Assembly: GCA_015680685.1 (NCBI GenBank) | Contig: MNCI01004154.1 | Span: 469,018-533,017, forward strand | DNA length: 64,000 nucleotides | From: Gnetum montanum | Lineage: Eukaryota > Streptophyta > Gnetopsida > Gnetales > Gnetaceae | Direction of reading: 5' to 3' | Part shown: positions 31,711 through 43,564 of the stretch, piece after piece | How the letters are laid out: each line of letters starts with the position of its first letter | How positions within the stretch are numbered: the stretch's first letter is position 1 | The notes under the pieces: model-generated | Seen by the model: only the letters and a program-made list of their open reading frames with translations | Told to the model about the DNA's origin: nothing | Database searches by the model: none | Position numbers and translations under genes: made by a program

Positions 31711-32620
31711 GATCAAAAAATGGTGAACAACATTTGCTTATTCATATCCTAAATTGACTAGAATTGATTCAAGGATATGCCAGCATCATATCCACACTGA
31801 CCTAGCCATGAAGCCAAGAAGGCAATTACAGAGATGGTTGAATCCCAAGTTGGAGCAGATCATCAAAGAGGAAATAGAACAACTCCTAAAGGTGGGGTTC
31901 ATATATCCTATTATAGATAGTGAGTGGATTAGGCCACTCGTAATTGTGCCAAAGAAAGGTGACAAGTGGCAAGTCTACATCAACTTTAGGCTGTTGAATA
32001 TGATAACATTTAAAGATCATTTTCCATTGCCATTTGTGGACCAATTGTTGGACACTATATTTGGGTATTTCTCTTATAACTTCTTGAATGGTTTTAGTGT
32101 CTATAACTAAATCTAGATTATGCCTAAAGATCAGGCCAAAATAGCATTCATGAGTTCCTAGGGAACTTTTGCATATTGCAAGATGTTGTTCAGTCTGTGC
32201 AATGCCCCTATAACATTTCAATGCTTGGTCCTTAGTATTTTTCAACTACAGATTGGTAGTGGGGTAGAAGTATTTATGTACAACTTCTCTACCTATGGGG
32301 CTACATTTGAGCAAGCCCTAGATCATCTTGAGCAAGTATTGAAAAGATGTGTTGAAACCTTAGGCTTAATTGGTAGAAAATCCATTTGATGGTCTAGCAA
32401 GGTGTAGTACTAGGGCATAGAATTACTCAAGTAGGAATTGATGTAGACTTTGAAAAGACAAGGGTCATCCAAGGAATCATAGACCAACTAGAAATAGTTA
32501 AATATGTTCGATCATTACTTGGACACACTAGCTACTACTAATGGTTTATAGAGATTTTTTCTAAGATTGAAAATTCATTGGTCGAGCTTACAGAGAAAGA
32601 TGTTCCATTCATCTAGACCA
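31711..32620 (+). pseudogene. Reverse transcriptase of element C, main part
   Basis: It continues the RT interrupted at 24550. Motifs: PRRQLQRWLNPKLEQIIKEE, LLKVGFIYPI.DSEWIRPLV, VPKKGDKWQVYINFRLLNM, FKDHFPLPFVDQLLD, FLNGFSVYN, MLFSLCNAPITFQ and VEVFMYNFSTYG. The catalytic Asp of FLDGFSGY is Asn, and the YMDDF box reads MYNF, so the enzyme is dead. Stops include TAA and TAG in the segment that normally reads NQIW. Confidence 0.85.
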
Positions 32621-32689
32621 AGGAGTGTGAACATGCATTCCAATAGCTAAAGAAAAAACTCGTAGAAACTCCAATTCTATAGGCATAAA

Positions 32690-33075
32690 ATTCATCTAGA
32701 CCCTTTCATATAATGATAGATGCATCTAATTATGCCTTGGGAGCCATGCTTATGTAGTTGGACGATAAGAAAAATCCATACTACATCCACTGCACAAGAT
32801 GAATCATTGTGAATGCATAGTTAAATAAAACCAAAACTAAGAAAGAACTAATGGTAGTGGTGTGTGCTCTTGAAAAGTTCAAGCACCATGTGCTTGGCTA
32901 TAACATGTTTATGCACACAAATCATAGTATCATCCAGTTCCTAATGAACAAGCCAACAGTGAGCCCTTGTATCATACGATGGCTTGTGAGCTTGCAAAAA
33001 TTTGATCTCATAATGGTAGATCAAAAAGGAACTAAGAATGTGGTTGCTAACCATCTCTCTTGGTTAAGATGGGAT
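32690..33075 (+). pseudogene. RNase H of element C
   Basis: RPFHIMIDASNYALGAMLM, TKKELMVVVCALEKFKHHVL, MHTNHSIIQFLMNKP and NVVANHLSWL match gypsy RNase H (D, E, D, D/H positions). HTDH is altered to HTNH and ADHLSR to ANHLSW. A 121-aa open segment survives (32851-33216). Confidence 0.8.
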
Positions 33076-33239
33076 AACAAAGAGGCAGAGAACCCACTCT
33101 CTAATCAATTTGCAGATGAACTCCTCTTTACAAGAGTGATAAATGATAAAGTGCCTGCTGAGACAAAATGGTATGATGGCATCCTCAATTACCTTCTCAC
33201 TCAAGAGATGCCATAAGATTTGGACTTTAGGAAGAAACA

Positions 33240-34435
33240 ATAGTTTCTTCATTAGGCTAAGTACTTCTTGAAAATCAACAAATTCCTTTACAAGGTGTGT
33301 GCCGATGCCCTAGTTCATTGGTGTGTCCTTGATGTAGATTAATTGCACATTCTCTAGGATGCTTACTAAGGCCCTTGTAGAGGCCACTATGCTGGGAGAT
33401 GCATGGCCATAAAAATCCTAATGATAGGATACTATTGGCCTATAATCTTTAAGGATGTGCACTTGTTTATCCAATCCTATGAGTGCTATCAATGAGATGG
33501 TGGGATGACTACTCGAATAGAGGATCCTCAATTGTGGATTCAACCACTAGAGCCCTTTGACATATGGGACATAGACTTCATAGATCCCATCATACCCATG
33601 TCTAATGGAAAGGCATACATCATCATAGTAGTTGAATACTGTACTAAATGGGTAGAAGTAGTAGTCATCACCAACTGTACATCATCCACTATTATTTGAT
33701 TTGTATAATAACATATTTTAAATAGGTTTGGGGTGCTACATGCACTAATGTTTGACAATGGAACCCATTTTATAGGTGCCACCTTTTAGAAGTTGATTCA
33801 ATGCTTGGAGGTGGAACATAAATTAACAACACCCTATCACACCAAGCGAAGGATTAAGTAGAAGTTACCAATAGGGAGATCAAAAAGATCCTAATAAGGA
33901 CTATAAGTAAATATAGGAGAGATTGGAGCACAAAACTCAATGATGCCCTTCGGGCCTACCACTCAACATGAAAACTCTCTATGGGCTACTCTCCCTATAA
34001 GTTGTTGTATGAAAAACCTTGAACACTTCTAGTCTAATTCAAACTCTATACACTTTCAATAGCCTATGACTTGGACCTTGACTTAAGCCTAGCACAAAGA
34101 GAAATATTGATCAACTTGAATGTCCTAGATGAAAATCAATTAGTGGCCCTATCTTTGAATGAAGTGAATAAGGCATATAATAAGAAGCATCATGACCTTA
34201 GAATACATAAAGTAAAATTTCAACTTGGAGATAAGGTTCTCTACTAGAACCCCACACATGTACCTTAGAAAACCAAATTCCAAATATTGTTGGAGGAAAC
34301 TTATATAATTGAAAAAACCTTTTCTTCTAGGGACATGATTATATACAAACTTGAGAGCCCAAACAAAAAGTAGTTGATCAACATCCAACAAGTGAAACCT
34401 TTCCTTAAGCCAAAGCAAGCTAGTGCAATAAATAC
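33240..34435 (+). pseudogene. Integrase of element C
   Basis: A degenerate zinc domain (GYYWP..FKDVHLFIQSYECYQ) is followed by the catalytic core: FDIWDIDFIDPI, KAYIIIVVEYCTKWVE, ALMFDNGTHFIG, LEVEHKLTTPYH and [10 protein letters not shown]. The C-terminal part includes FQLGDKVL. Asp-Asp-Glu positions are recognisable but stops and frameshifts are frequent. Confidence 0.8.
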
Positions 34436-36569
34436 CTCAATGGATGATCAACCATGCTCAACTTTTTGAATCTTCTTCTTCCAACTTAGTCATGGGGGAG
34501 ATGGCTGTCCATGCTAACCATACATGTGGCTCCTTAGATTTTCTATTTTTTACACATTTTTTTCTTTGTAATTTTTTTATTTTACACCTTTTTTATTTTC
34601 AAAATTTTTCCTATTTTACACCATTTTTTGTTTTACACCATCGTTAGTACTTTTTAACCTTTCTTGAATATTTCACAGTTTCTTATATATTTCACTTTAT
34701 TTTTTGTATGTGGTTTTCTAATTTTTTCTAATAAATGTACTTTGTGACATTAGGACATAGTGGTGTTGTAGTCATTATTAATGGTGGTTTGTGCTTAATG
34801 TTTTATTTGCTAATGTCTAGTTTCTATTTCTAAATTTTTGTACCAATAGTTAAGTCATGGTTACTTTTCATGGAATAGGTAGTGAATCCATGACATCCAC
34901 CCATCCACAAACTCTATGGTTTTCCTTATTTTGGAAATTTGAGGTTCCTTTCATTAAATAAACTTTTAATAAATTTGTGATCTTCATAGTTTCTGGAATT
35001 GGGGAGGATTCAAAAGTTTGCATAGGATATGACTTCAAGGGAACTCAATACTCTTTGTATTCTTTTAATTGCTCAGGTGCATGTGTGTTTTCATAGACTT
35101 CTTACCATTTTGTCTTGAACAATAATAGGAAGTTAAATAAAGTGTTTTCATGGTGTGGTTCCCATCCAAAAAGGAAAATAAAAATAAATTAAACAAATTA
35201 AAAAATTAAAGTAAAACCATGATGGAAATTCAAAGCACACCCCTTAGAAAAATAAATAGGCTACAAGCACTTTTTATGGGACTAGAAAGACATGTTACCC
35301 ATGCCTAAAGATCCCCTCTAACTAAGGCCCTCTCTCACTTCTTTCTTTCTTCTATTTTCTTTATGAAATGGGGGTTGTTTTGTGGGAGTGGGGGTGGATC
35401 AGTCTTGGAGTGGTGATGGGAAGTCACTGAAAGTGGTTGGTTTTGGTCTAGACTAAGGATGGATCTTCTTAGGTCATTTAAACACAAAATCCATAAGGAA
35501 CTTCTTATGACCTCAATTTGAAATTCCATTCCACCTTTTCTATCATCTATCTATGTTGTCCATTACCTAGCTCACTACCAATGTCCATGTTCTTAAGTCA
35601 GTGTCTTGGTCTAATGTACTTGAATTCTTTATTAGAATCTTTTGGGTTTTTGTCCTTAACTTTCATCAATCATTAATTGCCTATGGGTCCCATAGACTCC
35701 TTACGTTGAGGTTATGCAAGGGCAAACAAGGCATGTGCTTGCTACGGGGAGAACCCATTTGCATATATGTTGGTTGGGTTTGTTAAGAACCTTATCCCTA
35801 GGCATTCTTGTAATCAGAAACTTTTATGCACCCATCTTCTACATCAAACCATGTGCTCCTTTTCATATTTGTTCAATAAACACATTCTCCATCAAATTTT
35901 TTAATTTTTTAGCTTTCAAATATCCTTTTCAATGATTTCATTATATTCTTGGCTTTTTGGGAACTCCATGGATCCTAAATTCATTAAAAAAATTCTTTTA
36001 TTTTTTAAGATATTCAAATTTAAAATTTTTCCCTATGGGTTCCATATACAAGGCCTTGTTGATGGAGCTAATGCATATACGAGGCATCATATATTGGCCC
36101 CATTGATGTGGTGGAAAAATAGTATATATATGTGCAAACCCACTTTGAAATTTTCACATTTTCTCACAAATGCCAAGAAATTTTTTCAAATTTTTAGAGC
36201 CTAGTACCTTCCAAAGCCCATAACTTCCTAATCGATTATCCAAATCACTTTGTTCTTCAACCCTACAACTAGAAGAGGTAAGTTCTTAGTTGTGGGGGCT
36301 CCAAATGTGCCATTTTTGATAGAAATGTTTTTGGCATTTTTTCTAACTCCCACAAAGGTTTAACTCAAAAATCAACATTTAAACACCAAATTATAGAGTT
36401 AAACTCTTCCAATGAGCTTATGTGATACTTATATTAAATTTAATTAATAAAATATCAATTTTCCATTGTTCAACCTTAACCAAGTTTAACTAATTGATGA
36501 GATAAGGTAATCAAAATATTCTAAGTTACACATTATATCTACTAATCCATGGAGGTGTTGTGACTGTAG
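34436..36569. other. Noncoding spacer of element C after integrase
   Basis: Begins with a TTTTACAC-rich stretch (34546-34645), then AT-rich DNA. 35160-35340 has the homologue of D's 3' region. 35600-36470 has no domain-bearing frame. Confidence 0.6.
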
Positions 36570-39419
36570 ATGGCACCGAAAGGGAAGCACACATAGGAAG
36601 CAGGACCATCTCAACAAGGGAGAAATGGCCTTGAATGGGAAGGGGCTAAGAACAAGCCTAAGAAAAACCACTTGTAACCCATACCATAGGTCCTCTTAGA
36701 AAAGTGGCCAAGGTGGAATCTATTCATCAGACTTTGAAACTAGCACTAGCAACAGGACATTCCCATTAGGATGATGCACCAACTCAACAAGAAAATCTTG
36801 AGGTGACCTTGATAGAATCCTGCCTAAATTAAATCAAATCAAGAGAGGTCCAAAAAATAGTGCTCCAAGAGTTAAACTTTGGCCCTTTTATGGAGCAAGC
36901 ATAAAAAGAAGTGTAGGATCAACTAAAGGCCTCTCCCATGTGGCCAATCATCACTTCCACTAGAGAGTGGTATATGGGAGAGACATTTTATTCTGGATTA
37001 ATAGGAAGGCTAGTTCAATAGTGAAAATCAAGGATATTTTAGCGCTTGGGTTGCTAGAAACAGGGACAAATCTCATTGAGATTCCAATGTAGGAAAATCC
37101 AAACATCAAGAAAGAATGGATGCGATAGTGCTATCATGTCGACCACAAGGAGTTTGGCATGCTCACACTGGTAGAAAGGATCCACTACAAGATTGTGAGC
37201 TTTCACCTAAATCCCATAGTGAGGCCCAACAAAATCACTATCTTTTCTACCTATGCATGCATCACTCTGAGTGGGAGATTCCCTATCAACCTTCCATAGT
37301 TGACCTATCTAGAGATGGAGAAGCAATTTAAAGAAAATGAATGTGGAAGAAAGGCACTTCCCCTTCCATGCCTCATTAGAAAACTCTATTAGAGGGAAGA
37401 AATAGTCCATTATACAAATGATGCTATCAAGTGTGCTTTGATTGGTAATTGGGTAGAGATGATGAAAGATAAGATGCTTGTAATAATCATTTAAGAAGAG
37501 GAGCAGCAACCACCACCTCCACCTACCACTCAAACAATTATGCTAGACATTGCTACAATAGCCCAATGGTTGTGCAAATACCAAGAATGTATCTTGAGCA
37601 AACAAGAGTAATAAGTGGCATGAGTGGTAGAGACCCATCTATGTACCAACTACCAATGAGTCACCTATATGAGGTGGCTCAAACAATTATCCCAATGGGT
37701 GGAGGTGGATCCATTTTCTTGGCCCAAAGAATATAGTTGTCTATGAGGTCAAATCCTAGCACTAGAGAAGTGACGGTATCTCTCATAGAATAGTAGCCAC
37801 TCCCAAAAATTTCTGAGAACATTGCAACCTTCTTGGTGCACTTGGAGGAATGTGAGGGGGTAATAATGTTGGTGATGTAGCACAAAGGGCACAAGATAGT
37901 AGTAGAGGTGGTTGCTAACAAAATAGCCAAAACCCTCAATGCACTTGTAGTGTCTATACCAGGTGTCACTACACTCAAATATGTGCAGACATTTGTAGGG
38001 ATTACAAGTGATAGAATAAATGTAGAACAACTTGAAGAATTAATGAAGTGACTAGTGGGAACTAGGAAACCACTTCTAGATGTCTTTAATCTTCCAGATA
38101 ACATTGCTACAACCTAGTTAGAGTTGCTAAAGGCAAGGAGCAAAAACATTATCTTAGAGGGTAACTCGAAATAGCCAAGGATTTGAATGAATGCTTGGCT
38201 TTTGAAGTTGTTGAATTAAGAGCCCAAATTTCTCAACTTGGCATTCACAAGAGATGAAGCTCTTGAATAGCTTCACAAAAAACTGAAAGGGGTTGAGGAT
38301 GTGATGGAGATAATAGTGTTTTATTGATCCTTGGCAAAGGCTACATAGCACAAAATTTAGAAGGGCTTGGATTATACCTACCATGAGAATATACAACTGA
38401 GTGTAGAGAACCATTACCTATGAAATGTTAATGAGCATAAATAATAGTTGACTGACTTTATACATTAACAATAGGAGTAAATAGCTAGAGTGAACATTGA
38501 GCTAAGGAGATTGGTAGCTATGAATAGAAACCTCTCCATGAAGAAGGTTTGGGCCCTTCATTAGAAGACTACAATCAAGGTAGCCTCCTAGAAAATAGAG
38601 GCTCTCAAATTTGAGAGAATCAAAGATCATTAAAAATATTAGTTTGGTCTACAAAAAGAAGCTAATGAAAAGCACATCTAGTTGTCATCGACAAAAGCAA
38701 ATGAAACCCTCTAGTAGCTCCAGCAAGGAAGAGAATTATGGTAGCTTATCATTAATGGGATAGATACCTACAATAAAGTAGAAATCTACATGAAGGATTT
38801 CTAGATTAAGGAGATGATAGAATACATAGAGTTGGCCAATCTTCAATATGTGAATCTAGCTATATTAACTGGCAAATGGCCATGGTCAGAATTGGGGAAG
38901 CAAGTGGCTAGCTCGTACTTGTTGTACGAGGCCAAGTTCAAGCATCACAAGGAAACCAAGTAAAAGCTTGTGATGGCAAATGCTAAACTCAAATTTCTCA
39001 AGGGAAAATACACTGATCAAAGATCTACCATCAAGAACCTAGACAAAAGAATGAGTGACTACTATGAGCTACAAACTGTAGTTAGGGCATTCGATGTCAA
39101 ATGCAAATAATTTGCTACTTGGTTTGTCAATACTAAGGAGTTGTTTCCAATAATGCCATGTCCGTGGGATATCTCTATTCCAATTTACATTGGTAGTTTC
39201 ACATGTACTATGAATGATCCTTAGATTAAGGAGGAGAAGATGAAGGAATTATTGGATGCCTTTCACCTTCCACTAGAGGTTGTAGTCGAGCAGGATAGCC
39301 ATAGTCACCACATGTGCTTGAAGCTAGCAAAGGTCCTTCAAAACCTTAGGATCCTCCACTACTTGGGGTTATCTAATGTTCTTCACTATCTTCATGCCAT
39401 CAAAGGACATGTTTTCTAA
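36570..39419 (+). pseudogene. Extra downstream ORF of element C, unrecognised
   Basis: Over about 2.85 kb the plus strand keeps one coding-like reading broken mainly by TAG/TAA. It starts MAPKGKHT. Later parts include ISENIATFLVHLEECEGVIM, VEVVANKIAKTLNALVVSIP, YVQTFVGITSDRINVEQLEE, and a long Lys/Glu-rich probable coiled coil (38150-39090). It ends ATWFVNTKELFPIMPCPWDI and ILHYLGLSNVLHYLHAIKGH. No transmembrane segment or known envelope motif is visible. The position fits the extra ORF found after integrase in Athila/Tat-type elements. A structural or aORF role is possible; function unknown. Confidence 0.55.
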
Positions 39420-39599
39420 TTTTCAGAAGTCATGTCATGGTCTTTAATTTGTATCATGAACACCACAATTTTTGTAATGTGTTTATTTGTATACTTGAGC
39501 ACTCAGTTGTGTTATGTCAGTGTTATGTCAAGAGTTAGTCAATAATCCCATACCTTTCCAATTTTGTAAAGAAAATAAAGGACAAGGTTTCATTTAGTC

Positions 39600-39608
39600 A
39601 TGGGGGTA
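39600..39608 (+). other. Polypurine tract of element C
   Basis: AGTCATGGGGGTA sits directly before the 3' LTR at 39609. The purine core is short but in the correct place. Confidence 0.55.
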
Positions 39609-40553
39609 TGATGAGCATCAAAGTGTTGTGTTGACAGGCCCTCATTGACGTGGCCTTTTCTATGAGCCATTGTTGACATTGTCCCATTTACATGGTGTTG
39701 CCCCATCCATGGGGCCATGTCAACGTAGCTTTTGCTACATCTACGAGGCCCCATTAATGCAACCTAATAATAACAACTATAAATACAAGCTCACACCCAT
39801 GTTTTTGGGGAGTCATATCATAGTTGTAGTGAATCTCTTACAATTTTTACATTCAAAAGTTAGAATATTTTCCCAAGTGCCTACAACATGAGTCATTGAG
39901 TGTATGGATCTTTATTTGAGCATTGTTATACCTCAGCATAATAGTGTGTGTAGCAGTAAAAATGAGCTTCTTGATAAACCTTGTAGCATTATGGATAGCT
40001 TAACAATTTTATTTATGCATTTAATATTTTCATTTATTTATTCAATGTTCCTTAGTAGTTAAGCCAATTAAGTAATTAAGTGAGATAAGCTAAATAGCAA
40101 TTAAGTAAACACATAAGTACGATTGCTTCAAGCATGCATATGATGTTTGGTAATCCTAGCAGTGCTTAACACTTGGTAACCTAGCAATGTTATATGTGTT
40201 TAAGATGTGTATGACAAGTGGAACTGGATACTTATGTTAGGACTAGTTCAACAATAGTTAGTCAATTAGATTAAAGTAGACATTAAATTACTTTATTTTT
40301 ATCTTATTTATTTCAAGTGCCAAAACCATAAAATATAAAATGATAAAAATCATATGCCTCGATTACACTTAACCATATCTTTGTACATCATAAGTGTAAT
40401 TAGGAAGACGATGAATGACTATTAGGGCAAGGTTCACTTCCTAGAAGACTAGTGTACTAAAAGACATAGAGTCCATAGAATTTGACTGGATTGCACATGA
40501 ACGCTTTGTGATTCATATGGTTGAGCATAGGGGTACCTTTCACTACCATATCA
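39609..40553 (+). repeat. 3' LTR of element C
   Basis: 945 bp, TGATGAGCATCAAAGTG...CATATCA, followed by the TTTAG duplication. TATA box at 39777-39786. Confidence 0.9.
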
Positions 40554-40558
40554 TTTAG

Positions 40559-41408
40559 GTTATATATACTCGAATGTAGATTAGCCAACTTCCCTATTGT
40601 TCTGGATTGAATTCATGCAAACACTAATCACTTACTATAAAGTTACAGGCATAGAGCCTATGCTACAAAAATGGGGAATGTTTTCAGCCTTTCTCAATGC
40701 TTAATAATAAATAAATATGGCTTTAACTTCTCAAAGTTTTTTAAACCTTAATATAACCAAACCATGATGATCCATGCTTCCATAATGTGGATGATAAATT
40801 GTATATGATCCAGTCATCTCCATGTCAAGAGCATATATTTTAAAACCAAAATACAAAATTGTTAATTAATTTTTTAAAAATTTTCCTATGATGCATGTTT
40901 TGGAATTATTTTCCCAAGAAAGCCATAGCTTCATGATGTAATCATGACCATTTGTTTGTTGCAATGCATAATGTGACATTAGATAAAATATAATAATTAG
41001 GATCAAATTTTGATGTCATTTTATTTTAATAGTAGTAGTTGTAATTCAATAAAATCAATAGGTGAAGGGAAGATATGCATTAGGTTCATTATCAAATTCA
41101 TCAGATAAGTAATTTATGTTTATTTTTTTAATTCAATGGGTGGTACTTAATATATTTTAGAAGCTTTAAAATATCAAGATTGTATACATGAGTTCATGAA
41201 ACACTAAATAATTGTGTGAAGAAAGAAACAAACAATAAGATAGAATACAATATTTTTACCTTATTTCTAAGGCTCCTACTAAGAAATTATTGGAATTTAT
41301 GGATTATAAACTTCTATACTGGAAACATAATCCATCCTATATGAGTGATTCCATTTTTAGTTAACATTTATCATTGCATAAAATAATAATCTTAATCATA
41401 CACCTCTG
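40559..41408. other. Anonymous AT-rich DNA
   Basis: No gene or element recognised. Confidence 0.4.
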
Positions 41409-41561
41409 TTAATATTTTAAAATAAATATTTAACCTAGTGTATGATTAAGGCATCTCATTAAAAGAACTTGTATTTTTTATTTTGGTTAATATTTCAAAA
41501 CAAATATTTAATGTAGGTGTATGATTGAGGCACCTCATAAAAAGCATTTGTATTTTTTTTT
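41409..41561. repeat. Tandem duplication, two units of about 76 bp
   Basis: Unit 1 (41409-41486) and unit 2 (41487-41561) share 'ttaatatttyaaaayaaatattta', 'gtgtatgattraggca.ctcat.aaa' and 'ttgtatttttt'. Confidence 0.75.
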
Positions 41562-41710
41562 GGCTGAGATGCCAACCCATCTGGAGTGATGTTGGGTGGG
41601 AGGGGGGTAAATTTTGTTGCCACCACCACATCATGCCATGTTAGATCCTAGTAAATGGGGAAAAGAAACCCACACCACCATGTCTAACCCCACCAAATGG
41701 AAAACCCATG
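41562..41710. repeat. Dispersed repeat, copy 2 (partner at 19012-19150)
   Basis: See 19012-19150. It directly follows the tandem duplication. Confidence 0.55.
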
Positions 41711-43386
41711 CTCTGGCTCTCACTCAATTCCTTTGATACTGAGAAATTGAACATGGAAGAATGGTATAGTTTCTACCCTTTGAACAACACAAACTATAAT
41801 AGCTTCTCATCCATAATGCTGCCACTCTTCACTATTGCTATTACTTCCTAAAGATTGCTAGGGTTTCCAAGATTAGAAGCATTAACACTCTGCCAAGCGC
41901 TAGATTGCTAGGGTTGCATTTACACCTGCAAAGATAGATTTGTGTATTGTTAATATGCTCATGACTTATATGTTGAATGAAACCACTTATATGCATTAAT
42001 TGAATGATATATTGGTGATATGTAGAATTACCTATGATGCTTCATTGTGATTAAATCTAAGTTGTGTTGGTGTGCACTACTATGGATGCATGAACTAAGT
42101 ATGTAGTGTTTTTTGATTCAACATCTATTAATGGAATAAATGAAACAAATGTTTCATTATTTTTGAGATTGCTACTATGTTCTAATCACTCATGTGTTGA
42201 ATGCCCTATGTGTATGAGAACAATTTCTTAAACTAATTAAAATTTTCCTTTGTAAACTCTATGTGTATGTCAATGTGGGTATCTCATGTACATGCTTTAT
42301 CGTATGTTCATAATTTTAGCATCAATTATTTCTAGTTGTTGCAATGTGAATCCTAGGTATTCAAAAATTAGATTTGAAAAGAAAAGGTAAAGAGATTCCT
42401 TATGTTATGCTTCAATGTTTGAAACACGTATGTTTTGATTCGCATAACTAATTCATTTAAAATATAGATGTACACACATTGTTGAGGAAGTTAACCATTG
42501 AATTAAATGAAAGAAACTTGACCTATAAATCAAGAACATTATCTCTATCATGGTTTCATCTAAATGGAGAGAGAAGCTTCCCTAAGGAAAGAAATGGAGG
42601 AGAGAGAGTTGACCTTGAGGAAGGTAATGGAGGAAAATTTCAAAGCTAATCTAGGTCATCTAGGAGGTGGAGCAATAGGTGAGGGCCAAGGAACAATCCC
42701 AAAGGGAGTGCAAGGAATGCACACATAGGCTAGAGGAAGATTAGAGAGAAGAAAAAAAGCAATAAGTGTGATGGTCGTAGGAAATGGAAGAGGCTATCTA
42801 GTAGAGCATCCTAGAGATTTCATTTAAATTTCATAAAAAAATAGAGCACAAATATGAAAAATCATTGTAAAATTAAAACATGAAAACATTAGAACTCATT
42901 GATAATTAATACATAAAGGGAAAAATTATAACATGGCTTATTTTTCTTACAAGGGCCAACTTTTGATAGCCAACTTTAGTTCTTAAAAATATATATATGA
43001 AGTAAGTTATGCTCTAATTAAACCAATTCATGATGTTTTATTTTCACAAGTCATGTAGTGGCCCACATTTGTACATGTGACTTTAGTACTTTATTAAATA
43101 CTTAGAATTTAATTTTTTTTCTTTTAAAAATATTAATAATACCTAATGGATCCATAATTTCTTTGGTTTGATTAAAATATGAATTTTTACTTTAGTAGCT
43201 ATAGTGTGTTTGTGCTTGTTTTTATTAGCTCAACATATGTAAAATGTTAGATGTATAAACATTTTATTCTTAATAACTTTTGCTAGCTAAATCATAGGAA
43301 TTGTGCAAAATAAGATCAAATGAATTTTTACATTGATAATGTGCTTCATATTAATGGCTAAGGGAAAAAGGAGTCATTTAATTAGG
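41711..43386. other. Unassigned DNA with a decayed coiled-coil-like stretch
   Basis: 42555-42800 reads Glu/Lys/Arg-rich text with stops on the plus strand (KWREKLP*GKKWRRERVDLE), similar in composition to 48590-49000. The rest is AT-rich with nothing recognised. Confidence 0.35.
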
Positions 43387-43488
43387 ACCATGTGACTCTT
43401 TTAAGTGTTGTCATTCTCACTCCCATGTGACTTTCTTAAGTGTCACCTAACCACTCCCATGTGACTTTTTTAAGTTTCACCTAACCAT
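43387..43488 (+). repeat. Three tandem units upstream of a TATA box
   Basis: Units begin near 43387, 43421 and 43454, each with 'ccatgtgact.ttttaagt.t.ac/tc..taacca' (33-34 bp). Each holds a CATGTG (E-box/G-box-like) core. Confidence 0.75.
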
Positions 43489-43550
43489 CCCTCATGAGAA
43501 AGATGTCTAGTAGGTAAAATTTTGTGTCCAAGCCTTAGGGTATCCTCCAT

Positions 43551-43564
43551 CCTATAAATAGAGG
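43551..43564 (+). promoter_or_regulatory. Strong TATA box, promoter-like, orphan
   Basis: CCTATAAATAGAGG lies 63 bp after the tandem CATGTG units. Transcription would begin near 43590. No ORF with a domain follows within 1 kb. It may be the U3/R of an unpaired LTR whose ends I could not fix, or a decayed promoter. Confidence 0.5.

Larger units (their letters stand above)
20123..40553 (+). mobile_element. Element C: full-length Ty3/gypsy element, tRNA-Asp primed (Athila/Tat-like), carrying nested element D
   Basis: Flanked by perfect 5-bp duplications TTTAG (20118-20122 and 40554-40558). LTRs are 20123-21061 and 39609-40553. Internal order: PBS, gag, protease, RT (split by D), RNase H, integrase, long spacer, extra ORF, PPT. 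Without D and its duplicated 5 bp it measures 13,271 bp. The tRNA-Asp PBS, the protease-RT-RNaseH-integrase order and the large extra ORF after integrase resemble the Athila/Tat branch; the lineage is inferred. All ORFs carry many stops. The LTRs are visibly diverged, so this is an old insertion. Confidence 0.9.
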
